Of a DNA stretch of 25,245 bases, positions 1-7,532 are shown one piece after another. Numbering within the stretch: position 1 is the first letter of the stretch; each line of letters begins with the position of its first letter. The notes beneath the pieces are model-generated. The model saw only the letters and a list, made by a program, of their open reading frames with translations, was not told the DNA's origin and made no database searches. The DNA lies in NCBI GenBank assembly GCA_035528715.1, contig DATKYB010000095.1, positions 1 through 25,245 of the forward strand. The letters run 5' to 3'. Source of the DNA: Nitrospinota bacterium. Lineage in GTDB: Bacteria; JADFOP01; DATKYB01. Position numbers and translations under genes: made by a program.

Positions 1-102
1 GCAATTGTCATTATTGGGGAATATCATGCAAGCGAAGATCGTCAATCTATGCGAAGTATACTTGAGAACCAAGGTTTAAGTTGTAAAGTTACATTTCTAT
101 AA
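1..102 (+). CDS. 3' end of an unidentified gene (partial)
   Basis: An open frame runs from the first base to a TAA at 100-102, giving 33 residues that begin AIVIIGEYHASEDRQ and end CKVTFL. The mix of a short hydrophobic strand, a charged helix (RQSMRSILEN) and a final strand looks like the end of an alpha/beta protein, so this is probably a real C-terminus cut by the window edge. I do not recognise the family. The next gene points the other way, so this gene converges with the PilZ operon. Confidence 0.5.
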   Translation, partial: AIVIIGEYHASEDRQSMRSILENQGLSCKVTFL

Positions 103-147
103 ATAAATTGAAAAGCAATTATGACAGTCCATAAGAAGTTATTTACC

Positions 148-170
148 ATTTTTGCCATTTGATTTGATAA
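148..170 (+). repeat. Dispersed CATTTGAT intergenic repeat, copy 1
   Basis: The 18-mer TGCCATTTGATTTGATAA at 153-170 recurs exactly at 5467-5484, and the ATTTTTGCCATTTGATTT part at 148-165 recurs with one change at 8242-8259. All copies lie outside genes. They share the core CATTTGAT with the 22-nt tandem repeat at 5577-5620. Confidence 0.55.
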
Positions 171-192
171 TTTTGGTAAATTAAATAAGTCG

Positions 193-229
193 GTTAAGGA
201 ATGATAACCATTAAAACAAGGATTGAAAC
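193..229 (+). repeat. Solitary CRISPR-repeat-like 37-mer
   Basis: This 37-nt segment begins GTT and ends ACAAGGATTGAAAC, the 3' tag typical of many type I-B and type III CRISPR repeats; it has a small internal AATG/CATT dyad. No second copy is visible within one spacer length either side and no cas gene is in the window. It could be a relic repeat or chance in AT-rich DNA. Confidence 0.25.
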
Positions 230-367
230 CCTATTAAACCAGCCAAAGAGGCAATAGATTTAGAGTTTGAAAGAATCATCCGGTTTTACTGTGACCACTT
301 TAGAGGTCATAATAGACTCAATCTTTACTCCCTTAAATTCCTTTTTTATTCTTTATCTTTAAAGTGT

Positions 368-766
368 TTATTCCTTAGTTCCATAACTAATATGCTTGTC
401 TCGCTTTTTCATTAATTTCATAAAATCTTCAATTAAAGATTGTTGAATAGAATCTTCCTTAAGTTCCACAGCAATATAGTATCCCTCATCACCTATCTTT
501 TCACAACGGACGACCCTGCTAGGAATCTCTATAAAAGAATCATCACTCGGAAGATCATTATTGGGTAGCAAAAGCCTTATATAAACTTTCGAGTCTTGTT
601 TGTAGGATTTAAAAGAAGTAAATTTTACTCCTACAGTAGAAATATCACAGATTTTCCCTCTAAGTAGATTTTCGCTTACTACCTTTTGAGGACATACATC
701 AATCATGGCGTGGTCTAAATTTGTTCTTGGTGCTCGACGTCTCTCTATCTGTTCTGTCTTTTTCAT
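368..766 (-). CDS. PilZ domain protein (probable c-di-GMP receptor) A
   Basis: A 132-residue protein that is essentially one PilZ domain. The two c-di-GMP-binding signatures are present: the RxxxR motif in ERRRAPR near residues 8-14, and D-x-S-x-x-G as DISTVG near residues 41-46. PilZ proteins bind cyclic di-GMP and pass the signal to motility, adhesion or polysaccharide machinery; the partner cannot be told here. It is the last gene of a leftward operon, 115 bp after a paralogue with the same layout. No strong ribosome site precedes the ATG, so it may be translated poorly or by coupling. No signal peptide or membrane segment is seen. Confidence 0.85.
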   Translation of the reverse strand: MKKTEQIERRRAPRTNLDHAMIDVCPQKVVSENLLRGKICDISTVGVKFTSFKSYKQDSKVYIRLLLPNNDLPSDDSFIEIPSRVVRCEKIGDEGYYIAVELKEDSIQQSLIEDFMKLMKKRDKHISYGTKE

Positions 767-881
767 TTATAAAATAATTTGTAAATTAAAAATTTAATCG
801 TTTTTTATTTTATCGGAAATCTCCTTTCAGAACTTAGGATGTCTTAATCAAGAACTTTTAACGCCACTAACATATTTATCT

Positions 882-1253
882 TTAGAGTATATTGAATTGG
901 TTATCCCACAATTTCATAATTCTTATATATTCTTTTATGAGAGATTGTTGATAGTAATCTTCATCAAATTCTACAGCAATATGGTACCCCTCACTACTTT
1001 TCTCTTCGCACCGCACAACCTTTCCAGAAATATTTACCAAAGAATTAAGATTCGGTAGCAAAAGACCAACAAAGATTTTTGAGTCCTTAGCATACTGTTT
1101 TTTAGAGATAAATTTTGCTCCCAAAGTAGATAAATCACAGATTTTTCCTCTCAGTTCTTTATGATGTTTCACATCTATAGGATATACATCCATAGCAGCG
1201 GAATGAAGAACTGTTCTTATTGCTCTGCGCCTTTCTATTTGTTCTTTTATCAT
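882..1253 (-). CDS. PilZ domain protein (probable c-di-GMP receptor) B
   Basis: A 123-residue PilZ protein with RxxxR in ERRRAIR near residues 7-13 and the second signature DLSTLG near residues 41-46, both intact. It resembles protein A along its length: the same start EQIERRRA-R, the same RGKICD(I/L)ST block, and a matching tail (QQSLI(E/K)). The two are therefore a tandem duplication. It lies 23 bp after the two-CW protein gene on the same strand, so co-transcription is likely. Binding of cyclic di-GMP is inferred from the motifs. Confidence 0.85.
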   Translation of the reverse strand: MIKEQIERRRAIRTVLHSAAMDVYPIDVKHHKELRGKICDLSTLGAKFISKKQYAKDSKIFVGLLLPNLNSLVNISGKVVRCEEKSSEGYHIAVEFDEDYYQQSLIKEYIRIMKLWDNQFNIL

Positions 1254-1276
1254 CTTAAGATTATATAGTGAGAATG

Positions 1277-1540
1277 TTAATTATCTTTTCCACTACCACT
1301 GTAAAACCTTTTTCTCTCCTCCATCACTAATTTATAAAAATCACATTCATAGCATTCTTTTGGATCTTTATAGTAAAAATCACTGATTACAACCCAGCAA
1401 GCACGGCCAGCGTTTTTTCCATCATTGACTTCATCCAGATCAGTTTCATGCGTAACAGGACAAACACCAAGTCTCTCTGTATTTGCCCCGCCTGGTTCTC
1501 TACCGCATTTTTTGAATTCCCAACAGTTTATTTTTGACAT
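1277..1540 (-). CDS. Two-CW-type cysteine-rich small protein
   Basis: An 87-residue soluble protein with two related Cys-Trp blocks: NCWEFKKCGRE at residues 5-15 and GRACWVVISDFYY near residues 45-57, followed by ECYECDFY (Cys64, Cys67). Cysteines at 6, 12, 27, 48, 64 and 67 suggest bound metal or a redox-sensitive fold. This matches the small proteins annotated as 'two-CW domain' proteins, often found near chemotaxis and signalling genes in anaerobes; their biochemical role is unknown. It is first in the leftward operon with the two PilZ genes. A TATAAT-like -10 lies at 1563-1568 on the minus strand, but no good -35 is visible. Confidence 0.7.
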   Translation of the reverse strand: MSKINCWEFKKCGREPGGANTERLGVCPVTHETDLDEVNDGKNAGRACWVVISDFYYKDPKECYECDFYKLVMEERKRFYSGSGKDN

Positions 1541-1706
1541 CTCTCATCAAGTAATTTTTAACATTATATTTATCGCATATTATTAATTTTAGTAAATACC
1601 CTAAATAGGCTAATTTTGAGGTTTTTTTAGATTAATAAACTTGGACATAGTGAAGAAGTTTTGGTTATTTCTAGAAAGATTTTTTCATGAATAGAGGAGA
1701 GTTTAA

Positions 1707-1814
1707 TTGATAGACAATGTTCTAGATAAAAAATTAAATCGGAAGAAAGTTGTTAAAAGTTTAATGACTGATTTGATTGAACTGAAAAACTACTCAAATA
1801 GGTTATTGACTTAA
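1707..1814 (+). CDS. Candidate small protein, 35 residues
   Basis: A TTG-started frame sits five bases after a strong AGAGGAGAG ribosome site (1693-1701) and runs to TAA at 1812-1814. The product would be a lysine-rich, helical, soluble peptide (IDNVLDKKLNRKKVV then SLMTDLIELKNYSNRL). The good ribosome site and amphipathic pattern favour it. The TTG start, short length and lack of a recognised family count against it. It could also be the remnant of a larger gene. Confidence 0.3.
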   Translation: MIDNVLDKKLNRKKVVKSLMTDLIELKNYSNRLLT

Positions 1815-1955
1815 CCCCTTTTTAAAAAGATAATAATGAAATTTATTATTTATCTTTAACTGTTAATCTTAATCTTTTAAGTTCAGTTGGTATGTATATA
1901 GTTGTATGTTCTTATTTCCTGCAATTTTTCTATAAAACGAAACCACAAAACCCTA

Positions 1956-1984
1956 TTGACAAAAATCAGCTTTTTTGGTATAAA
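1956..1984 (+). promoter_or_regulatory. Sigma-70-type promoter for the first kinase operon
   Basis: TTGACA at 1956-1961, a 17-bp spacer, and TATAAA at 1979-1984. The match is near consensus, and the start site would fall near 1991, about 35 bases before the kinase ATG. Confidence 0.7.
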
Positions 1985-2025
1985 TAATTGATTTATTTTA
2001 ACTTTGTGATTCCATAAAGGCAAAA

Positions 2026-4242
2026 ATGAGAAGAAGAACTAATAAGTTGAATGAATCAGAAACCCAGCGCAGGAAGGCTGAAGAAGCGCTTAGAGAAAGC
2101 GAAGAACATTATAGAATATTTTCATCATATCAACGCGCAATCTCTGAACTGCGTAAGTTCTATATATCGGATGCTACCTTTGAACAGATGATTCAGAAAA
2201 TACTTGATTTGATGATTGAAGAGTTTGGTTATTACATGGCCTGGTATGCGGAATTGATAGAAGAGGAAAAAGTAATTCTTCCGAAGCTATGGGCTGGAAG
2301 ATACGAGAAGTACCTCGATGGATTGCGGCTTGAATATGAGGATGATAAAAAAGATGCTAAATGCGCCATGAGCCTTGCGATTCTAACGAAAAAGCCCTTT
2401 GGTTATGCAGACCTTGAGCACGATAAAGATTTTGAAAAATGGCGTTCTTTTGCCCTTCAATACGGTTATCGCTCAAACCAAGCAATACCACTTATCAGAG
2501 ATGGCAAATGCAAGAGTGCCTTTTTGGTTTACAGCACAAAGCCTTTTGCCTTTAGCGAAAATTTGATTGAATATCTCAAAGGCATCGTAGATGAACTGGC
2601 TACGATTATTGAAAATATCACTGAACGAAAGAAGGCTCAAGAAGCGCTGCAAAAGGCCCACAACGAGCTGGAAATGCGGGTTGAAGAAAGAACAGCAGAA
2701 TTGAATACTATACTTACGAATATGCATCAAGGCATAGCATACTTAGATGAAAACAATAACATAAAATATGTCAACCAACAATGTTTAAATTTGTTTGGAT
2801 TGAAACATGAAGATGTTTTCGGAAAAAATATTTACGAGTTCCATTCTCCAGAAAAGAAAGAAAAAATAGAAGCACTTATCAATGAATTTAGAAACGGAAA
2901 AAAATCTTTACATCTTGTTGAAGTTGTAAAAGGTAAATTTGTAGACAATACGTTTTATAGAATTCAGGATACTGATTGCAACTACCGAGGCATATTGCTG
3001 AGTACCTTTGATATCACCGGGCGAAAGGAGGCTGAGGAGGCACTGAAGAAAAAGACAGAACAGCAAAAAACCCTTTACGAACTCAGCAAGAAAATAGCCT
3101 CCTTTGTTTCAAAAGAAAAACTTCTTCCCTGGCTAGCAAAACAGGCTACAAAGCTTCTTAATGCTGATGAATGCTTTTACAGGTTAAGGGAAGGAGATTA
3201 CCTTGTTAGGGGTGCTAGCACCGACAAGGCTATAGAGAAAATGCTTAAGAAAAGACTAAAAATAGATGAAAGCCTAAGCGGTACTATAGCCAAGGAAAGG
3301 AGGCCTTTGGTTATTGAGGATTTGCAAAAGGATAAAAGGCTTATAGAGAAACACAGGGAAGTGTCTAAAAGGTTTGGATTTAAATCCTTCCTCGGGGTTC
3401 CTATGATGGTAAAGGATAGATTGATAGGTGTGATAATTGTTAAAACAAAACATTTAAGAAAATTTACAGAAAGTGACATAGAACTTCTCTCTGCCTTTGC
3501 GGATATGGCTGCTATAGTTATTGAGAAAGCAAGGCTATTTGAAGATCTGGAAAAGGCAAAGAAAGAGCTGGAAAAATCAGAAAGAAATCTCAAGAAATTT
3601 TCAGGAAAGATACTATCTATAAGGGAAAGAGAGAAGAAGAAGATAGCCACTAACCTGCATGATGCACTTGGTTCTATGGCTATAGACTTAAATGCCAGCT
3701 TGAGCATTGCTGAAGAAGAAATTAATAATAAGAACATAAGAGACGCTCGTAAATATCTTCGTCAAACAAAAGACAAGCTTAAAAACATGATTCGAAATTT
3801 AAAAAATATTGCTGTAGATATAAGGCCAATAGATTTGGATATCATAGGGCTCCCATCAGCATTGAGAGAATATTTTTCAACACTTGCAAAACAAGCAAAG
3901 CTCAGGATAGATTTTAATGTGGATATCGATGAAGAGAAACTTAATGACGAAGTATCCATTGCCTTATACAGAGTAGCCCAAGAGGCTTTAAATAATGTTA
4001 TCAAGCATGCAGAGGCTAAAAAGGTAAGAATAAATCTCTACTCTCAAGAGAACAGTATAAAATTCGATATATCTGATAACGGTAATGGTTTTGAACTTGA
4101 CAGAGATTTATTGCAAATCGGCAAATTTCTGAAAATGGGTATCACTGGAATGCGAGAAAGAATTGAATCTTTAGATGGAACATTTAATATTAAATCAGCA
4201 CCTAAGAAAGGAACTGAGATAAATATAATATTACCTGTTTAA
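2026..4242 (+). CDS. Cytoplasmic GAF-PAS-GAF sensor histidine kinase (NarL-type partner)
   Basis: 738 residues with no membrane segment. Order: a charged coiled-coil start, a GAF-like domain (about 30-195), a coiled coil, a PAS domain (about 225-335), a second GAF domain (about 345-510), a HisKA_3 dimerisation helix and a HATPase domain. The phospho-acceptor is His545 in NLHDALG; the ATP-binding N box is E653-A-L-N-N and the G1 box is D684-N-G-N-G. This is the kinase class that pairs with NarL/FixJ regulators, and the regulator gene follows 13 bp later with its ribosome site beginning just past this stop. GAF and PAS domains sense small ligands or redox state, but the ligand cannot be read from the sequence. 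The ATG is chosen for its position after the promoter at 1956-1984. Confidence 0.9.
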   Translation: MRRRTNKLNESETQRRKAEEALRESEEHYRIFSSYQRAISELRKFYISDATFEQMIQKILDLMIEEFGYYMAWYAELIEEEKVILPKLWAGRYEKYLDGLRLEYEDDKKDAKCAMSLAILTKKPFGYADLEHDKDFEKWRSFALQYGYRSNQAIPLIRDGKCKSAFLVYSTKPFAFSENLIEYLKGIVDELATIIENITERKKAQEALQKAHNELEMRVEERTAELNTILTNMHQGIAYLDENNNIKYVNQQCLNLFGLKHEDVFGKNIYEFHSPEKKEKIEALINEFRNGKKSLHLVEVVKGKFVDNTFYRIQDTDCNYRGILLSTFDITGRKEAEEALKKKTEQQKTLYELSKKIASFVSKEKLLPWLAKQATKLLNADECFYRLREGDYLVRGASTDKAIEKMLKKRLKIDESLSGTIAKERRPLVIEDLQKDKRLIEKHREVSKRFGFKSFLGVPMMVKDRLIGVIIVKTKHLRKFTESDIELLSAFADMAAIVIEKARLFEDLEKAKKELEKSERNLKKFSGKILSIREREKKKIATNLHDALGSMAIDLNASLSIAEEEINNKNIRDARKYLRQTKDKLKNMIRNLKNIAVDIRPIDLDIIGLPSALREYFSTLAKQAKLRIDFNVDIDEEKLNDEVSIALYRVAQEALNNVIKHAEAKKVRINLYSQENSIKFDISDNGNGFELDRDLLQIGKFLKMGITGMRERIESLDGTFNIKSAPKKGTEINIILPV

Positions 4243-4255
4243 TAGGAGCATCGTC

Positions 4256-4909
4256 TTGAGTATTGAAGTGATTATAGGAGATGACCACAATATTGTTAGA
4301 GAAGGTATCAAGGAAGTTATTGAGAGAAAGGCGAAGGATATAAAAGTCATAGGAGAGGCTTCCAATGGAAATGAGATTTTAAATCTAGCAAAGACCAAGC
4401 CAGCAGATGTTTATATTATTGATATAACCATGCCTATTTTAAACGGGATTGAAACAACAGATAGGCTTGTAAGAATGAATCCGAAAAGCAAGATAATTAT
4501 TCTAAGCATGCACAATAATAGAAGTTTAATTGAAAGGGCTTTTAAATATGGGGCTAAAGGCTACATATTAAAGGAGAGCGATGTTGAAGAGGTGATCCAT
4601 GCTATTCGTGAAGTATATATGAATAGATTCTTTCTCAGCTCAAAAATATCAAAGTTTGTGGTACATTCATTTCTTGGGAAGAAACATTCCTCCAAGGCAG
4701 TTAAGATATTAGGTCAGCTTACAAGAAGAGAGCGAGAAATTCTTCAGCTTATAGGGGAGGGCTTTGATGATCAAGAAATAGCTATGAAATTAAATGTATC
4801 TTTACACACTGCACATGCTCACAGAAAAAGTATCATGCGAAAACTTGATTTACACAAACAAGCTGATCTTATCAGATATGCCTTAAAAGAAGGCATTTGC
4901 AAATTGTGA
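4256..4909 (+). CDS. NarL/FixJ-family response regulator A
   Basis: 217 residues: an N-terminal receiver and a C-terminal LuxR-type helix-turn-helix. The receiver keeps the acidic pair D9-D10, phospho-acceptor Asp56 (YIIDITMP) and the Lys in GAKGYILKE. The DNA-binding domain starts at LTRREREILQLI and contains the recognition region near SLHTAHAHRKSI. The start is TTG, supported by AGGAG at 4244-4248, which lies directly behind the kinase stop. It should be phosphorylated by the kinase encoded just upstream and act as a transcription factor; the targets are unknown. Confidence 0.9.
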   Translation: MSIEVIIGDDHNIVREGIKEVIERKAKDIKVIGEASNGNEILNLAKTKPADVYIIDITMPILNGIETTDRLVRMNPKSKIIILSMHNNRSLIERAFKYGAKGYILKESDVEEVIHAIREVYMNRFFLSSKISKFVVHSFLGKKHSSKAVKILGQLTRREREILQLIGEGFDDQEIAMKLNVSLHTAHAHRKSIMRKLDLHKQADLIRYALKEGICKL

Positions 4910-5096
4910 GAGTTAATTCCTAAATCCCACCTTATCAAAAATTTTTCCAATCTATTTAACCACCCAAAATATTCATTTTTCAATGAAAATACAGTTTAAA
5001 ATTAACCATTTTAGGGTATTAAGTAAATAATAATAAATGACGATAAAAAATTTATATTTAAAAATTAATGGGACATAAAATATACCTGATTTAAAT

Positions 5097-5462
5097 ATGA
5101 AAATACTGCTTGTGGAAAATTCTAAAAATATAAGAAAAATATTTAAAGGGATTCTTCATCATTTAGGTTACAATAGAATAGTTGAAGCAGATAATGGTAG
5201 GAGTGCTTTAACCTTATTAAAGAAAGAAAAAATAAATTTAATCATATCAAACTGGTATATTCCTAAGATGTCAGGATTGGATCTTCTCAAGGCTGTTAGG
5301 AGCGATGACTCATTAAAATCCACCCATTTTTTTATGGTTACTTACCAGGCAGAGAAAGAGAAAATTATTAGCGCTCTAGAAGCAGGGGTAAGCAGATATA
5401 TTTTAATGCCTTTTACATCCGAGGTATTGAAGAAAAATATTGATGAGATATTTACTCGTTAA
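5097..5462 (+). CDS. Degenerate stand-alone receiver (pseudo-receiver)
   Basis: A 121-residue CheY-like single receiver domain without an output domain. The fold pattern is clear (MKILLVENS start, KINLIIS then PKMSGLDLL, and a late Pro-Phe). Key residues are changed: the phospho-acceptor Asp is Asn52 (ISNWYIPKMSG), the acidic pair is E7-N8, and the invariant Lys before Pro105 is Met104 (ILMPF). Thr82 remains. Normal phosphorylation is therefore unlikely, and the protein may work by constitutive or ligand-controlled binding. It stands 187 bp after the NarL-type regulator, and the ribosome site is weak. Alternative: a decaying gene, although the frame is intact. Confidence 0.8.
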   Translation: MKILLVENSKNIRKIFKGILHHLGYNRIVEADNGRSALTLLKKEKINLIISNWYIPKMSGLDLLKAVRSDDSLKSTHFFMVTYQAEKEKIISALEAGVSRYILMPFTSEVLKKNIDEIFTR

Positions 5463-5466
5463 CAAA

Positions 5467-5484
5467 TGCCATTTGATTTGATAA
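5467..5484 (+). repeat. Dispersed CATTTGAT intergenic repeat, copy 2
   Basis: TGCCATTTGATTTGATAA, identical over 18 bases to 153-170. It starts five bases after the stop codon of the pseudo-receiver gene. Confidence 0.55.
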
Positions 5485-5576
5485 ACTTTTATTTGACTAC
5501 CTTTTTTTAATTCTCTTACAATTTTCCTATAAGTCCTTAGTTGACAAGATATTCCGACTAATTCCCAGTTGCTACA

Positions 5577-5620
5577 CATTTTTCTCATTTGATCTGACCA
5601 TTTTTCTCATTTGATATGAC
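5577..5620 (+). repeat. 22-nt perfect-register tandem repeat
   Basis: Two directly abutting 22-nt units, 5577-5598 and 5599-5620, built as CATTTTTCTCATTTGAT plus CTGAC or ATGAC. They differ at one base. The core CATTTGAT is shared with the dispersed repeats at 148-170, 5467-5484 and (as AATTTGAT) 8242-8259. Confidence 0.75.
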
Positions 5621-5659
5621 CAGTAACAACAAATGTTATTGGTCATATTTTCTGAGAAA
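5603..5659. repeat. Long imperfect hairpin
   Basis: The inner stem pairs TATGACCAGTAACA (5615-5628) with TGTTATTGGTCATA (5634-5647) over 14 positions with one G-T pair and a five-base loop. After a 5-by-5 internal loop, TTTCTCA (5603-5609) pairs with TGAGAAA (5653-5659). It begins inside the tandem 22-mers, which suggests a structured end of a mobile element or a MITE-like unit. It is not followed by a T-tract in the usual terminator position. Confidence 0.6.
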
Positions 5660-5745
5660 AAAACGTAATTAACCGTAATAGGCCGTAATTATCAGAAATT
5701 TAAAGGCTTATAGAGAAAATTAAGGGTGAATTTATAAAGAAGATG

Positions 5746-5767
5746 GTCAAATTAAATGAGAAAAATG
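5746..5767 (-). repeat. Inverted copy of the 22-nt repeat
   Basis: The reverse complement of this segment matches the unit at 5577-5598 at 20 of 22 positions. With the tandem pair it brackets about 190 bp (5577-5767) as terminal inverted repeats, the layout of a small non-autonomous element or of the repeated ends of an IS21-like element. Confidence 0.6.
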
Positions 5768-5909
5768 ATGAGATTTCCACAGGAAATAGTCAGATAGTCT
5801 GAGAAAAATAAACGGCGCCGCAGAGTTTTGTCAAAAAATGTCAACTCGCTGTCAATCAATTACTTATAAATTTTAATCTCCTTTAAGATCCTTATTTTTA
5901 ACTCAAAAA

Positions 5910-6053
5910 CTGTCACCTACAATAAGCTAAAGTGCGTGACAAAGTGGGTGACAGACAAGAAAAGTAGGTGACAGCTGTAAGTGTTTTAAAAATAAAATAT
6001 TATAAAAGAGGAGAATTTTTGGGATTTAAGAAAGTCTTTCAAAGTGGGTGACA
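5910..6053 (+). repeat. Iteron-like AAAGTRGGTGACA repeats
   Basis: The 13-mer occurs at 5941-5953 (AAAGTGGGTGACA), 5961-5973 (AAAGTAGGTGACA) and 6041-6053 (AAAGTGGGTGACA), with a near copy at 5929-5941 (AAAGTGCGTGACA). An exact 11-nt inverted match, CTGTCACCTAC at 5910-5920, pairs with 5964-5974. Spacings of 12, 20 and 80 bp suggest clustered binding sites or an element end. They lie upstream of the second kinase promoter. Confidence 0.65.
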
Positions 6054-6175
6054 AATGTGATGATATAACTAGGGGTTTTTTATCTTTAAGACCATATTCC
6101 CAATTTTTATATAAATAAACGTTTTATTATTGATTAGGATGTTTTTGATAAGATATATCCAACATTTGTAAATTA

Positions 6176-6203
6176 TTGACAAGATATTAGATAAGAATAA
6201 TAT
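6176..6203 (+). promoter_or_regulatory. Possible promoter for the second kinase operon
   Basis: TTGACA at 6176-6181, a 16-bp spacer, and TAATAT at 6198-6203. A start near 6210 would leave a leader of about 145 bases before the ATG at 6356. The -10 is only fair, and other AT-rich choices exist. Confidence 0.4.
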
Positions 6204-6355
6204 TTTATGAACTTAGCCTATAAGCTATATTCAGTCCTTTCAAATCTTATTTTTTTCTCTTGTGTTTCGGTTTAATAAAAATTAATATTTGATAGAATGA
6301 TCTAAAGCTTTTCTGAATATTCTAGAACCATTTAAGCAGAATAAGGCTCTACTTA

Positions 6356-7513
6356 ATGGTCAAGACAAAATATAGAAATAAAACAAAAAAGCAAAACTTA
6401 AATAAATCGGTAAAAGTACGCAAATCGATTACAAACAGAAAAATATCTAAAAAATATCCTCTCTCACTTGAAATGGCACTTAAAAAATTAAAAAAATCTG
6501 AGTCGGAATTAGAGCAGATTTTTAATACAGCGGCAAATGCTATGTGGGTCATAGATGCTGATTATAATATTCTCCGTATTAACGAAACATTTTTGAATCT
6601 CAATGTCCTATCTGATCGTCAGATAACAAACAAGAAGTGTTATGAGATTTTTAAAAGTAAACTCTGTAATACTGAAAGATGTCCCCTTAGAAGAATTCTT
6701 CATGGTGAAGGAAGTGTAGAATGCGAATTGGAGAAAGAAAGGCTGGACAGAACCAAGGCAACATTCTTGGTAAAAGCAGTTCCTTTTAGAAGTCTTGATG
6801 GTTCGCTTATGGGAATTGTTGAAGATTTTCGTGATATCAGTAAACTTAAATTGGCCGAGGAACGCACTCACAGACTATCCCAAAAACTTATCCAAGCCAT
6901 AGAAGAAGAGCGTTCTAGAATAGCTAGAGAACTTCACGACGAACTCGGACAAATCTTGACATCTGTCAAAATGGATGCTGCATGGCTTAGTGAACATATC
7001 TCCAAAGATAAGGTATCAGTAAAAAAGACTTTTAAGAGAATGTGTAATTTGATTGAAAAATCTATTGATGAAATCAGAAAGGTATCTTTTGACCTCAGAC
7101 CAAGCGTTTTGGACGATATGGGCCTTGAGGCTGCAGTATTATGGCTCACTGAGGAATTTAAAGAGTATTCAAAGATAGAATGTATTGTTTTATTTGACCT
7201 AAACAAGAAACGTTTGGCGAGGCATATTGAAACTGCACTTTACAGAATCATACAGGAGTCTCTGACAAATGTAGCACGACATGCCAATGCTACCCATGTC
7301 ATCATAGAGGCTATAGCAAAAGATAACACTCTGAGACTCAAGATTGTTGATGATGGAATTGGCATCGATCTGGAAAAAATCATAGATCCTCACTCAGTTG
7401 GTATTACTGGAATGACTGAATACGCAAAGATACTCTCAGGCAATTTAAGCATAGAAGGTGAACAAGGAAAAGGGACGCACGTTATTGTAGAGATCCCTTT
7501 GGTCTACAAATAG
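6356..7513 (+). CDS. PAS-domain sensor histidine kinase (NarL-type partner)
   Basis: 385 residues, soluble, with a very basic N-terminus (about 35 residues rich in Lys/Arg), one PAS domain (about 50-165), and a HisKA_3/HATPase core. Phospho-acceptor His194 lies in RELHDELGQ; the N box is E301-S-L-T-N and the G1 box is D333-G-I-G. The PAS domain has three cysteines (KCYEIFKSKLC and ERCP), suggesting a redox- or metal-linked sensor as in other Cys-bearing PAS kinases; this is inference. The regulator gene follows 19 bp after the stop. The ribosome site is weak (AAGG some 11 bases before the ATG). Confidence 0.9.
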   Translation: MVKTKYRNKTKKQNLNKSVKVRKSITNRKISKKYPLSLEMALKKLKKSESELEQIFNTAANAMWVIDADYNILRINETFLNLNVLSDRQITNKKCYEIFKSKLCNTERCPLRRILHGEGSVECELEKERLDRTKATFLVKAVPFRSLDGSLMGIVEDFRDISKLKLAEERTHRLSQKLIQAIEEERSRIARELHDELGQILTSVKMDAAWLSEHISKDKVSVKKTFKRMCNLIEKSIDEIRKVSFDLRPSVLDDMGLEAAVLWLTEEFKEYSKIECIVLFDLNKKRLARHIETALYRIIQESLTNVARHANATHVIIEAIAKDNTLRLKIVDDGIGIDLEKIIDPHSVGITGMTEYAKILSGNLSIEGEQGKGTHVIVEIPLVYK

Positions 7514-7532
7514 AAGTAAAAAAGGGGTGGTC

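Larger units (their letters stand above)
103..367. other. Convergent intergenic region
   Basis: No convincing gene. It lies between the end of the partial rightward gene and the end of the leftward PilZ operon. It holds a copy of the dispersed CATTTGAT repeat (148-170), one CRISPR-repeat-like 37-mer (193-229), and a short dyad TGACC...GGTCA at 292-309 that could fold at the 3' end of the leftward transcript but lacks a clear adjacent T-tract. Confidence 0.5.
1541..2025. other. Divergent intergenic region
   Basis: This 485-bp gap separates the leftward two-CW/PilZ operon from the rightward kinase operon and should hold promoters for both. The rightward promoter is clear (1956-1984). A possible leftward -10 is at 1563-1568. 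A short candidate gene lies at 1707-1814. The rest shows nothing I can name. Confidence 0.6.
5463..6355. other. Repeat-rich intergenic region
   Basis: An 893-bp gap with no credible gene. In order it holds: a copy of the dispersed CATTTGAT repeat (5467-5484), a 22-nt tandem repeat (5577-5620), a long imperfect hairpin (5603-5659), three CCGTAAT-like units near 5664-5695, an inverted copy of the 22-mer (5746-5767), an 8-bp palindrome CGGCGCCG (5813-5820), three TGTCAA units near 5829-5855, the GGTGACA repeats (5910-6053), and a promoter (6176-6203). A 19-codon frame at 5743 starting MVKLNEKNDE may be a scrap of a transposase start. The stretch may be the residue of a decayed mobile element. 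Confidence 0.55.

Noticed and set aside
193-300. CRISPR array
   Set aside because: Only one repeat-like unit; no second copy at spacer distance in either direction.
3198-3737. 179-codon open frame on the minus strand inside the first kinase gene
   Set aside because: It is antisense to conserved GAF and HisKA_3 coding sequence, Ser/Leu/Phe-rich as expected of a mirror frame, and shows no recognisable domain.
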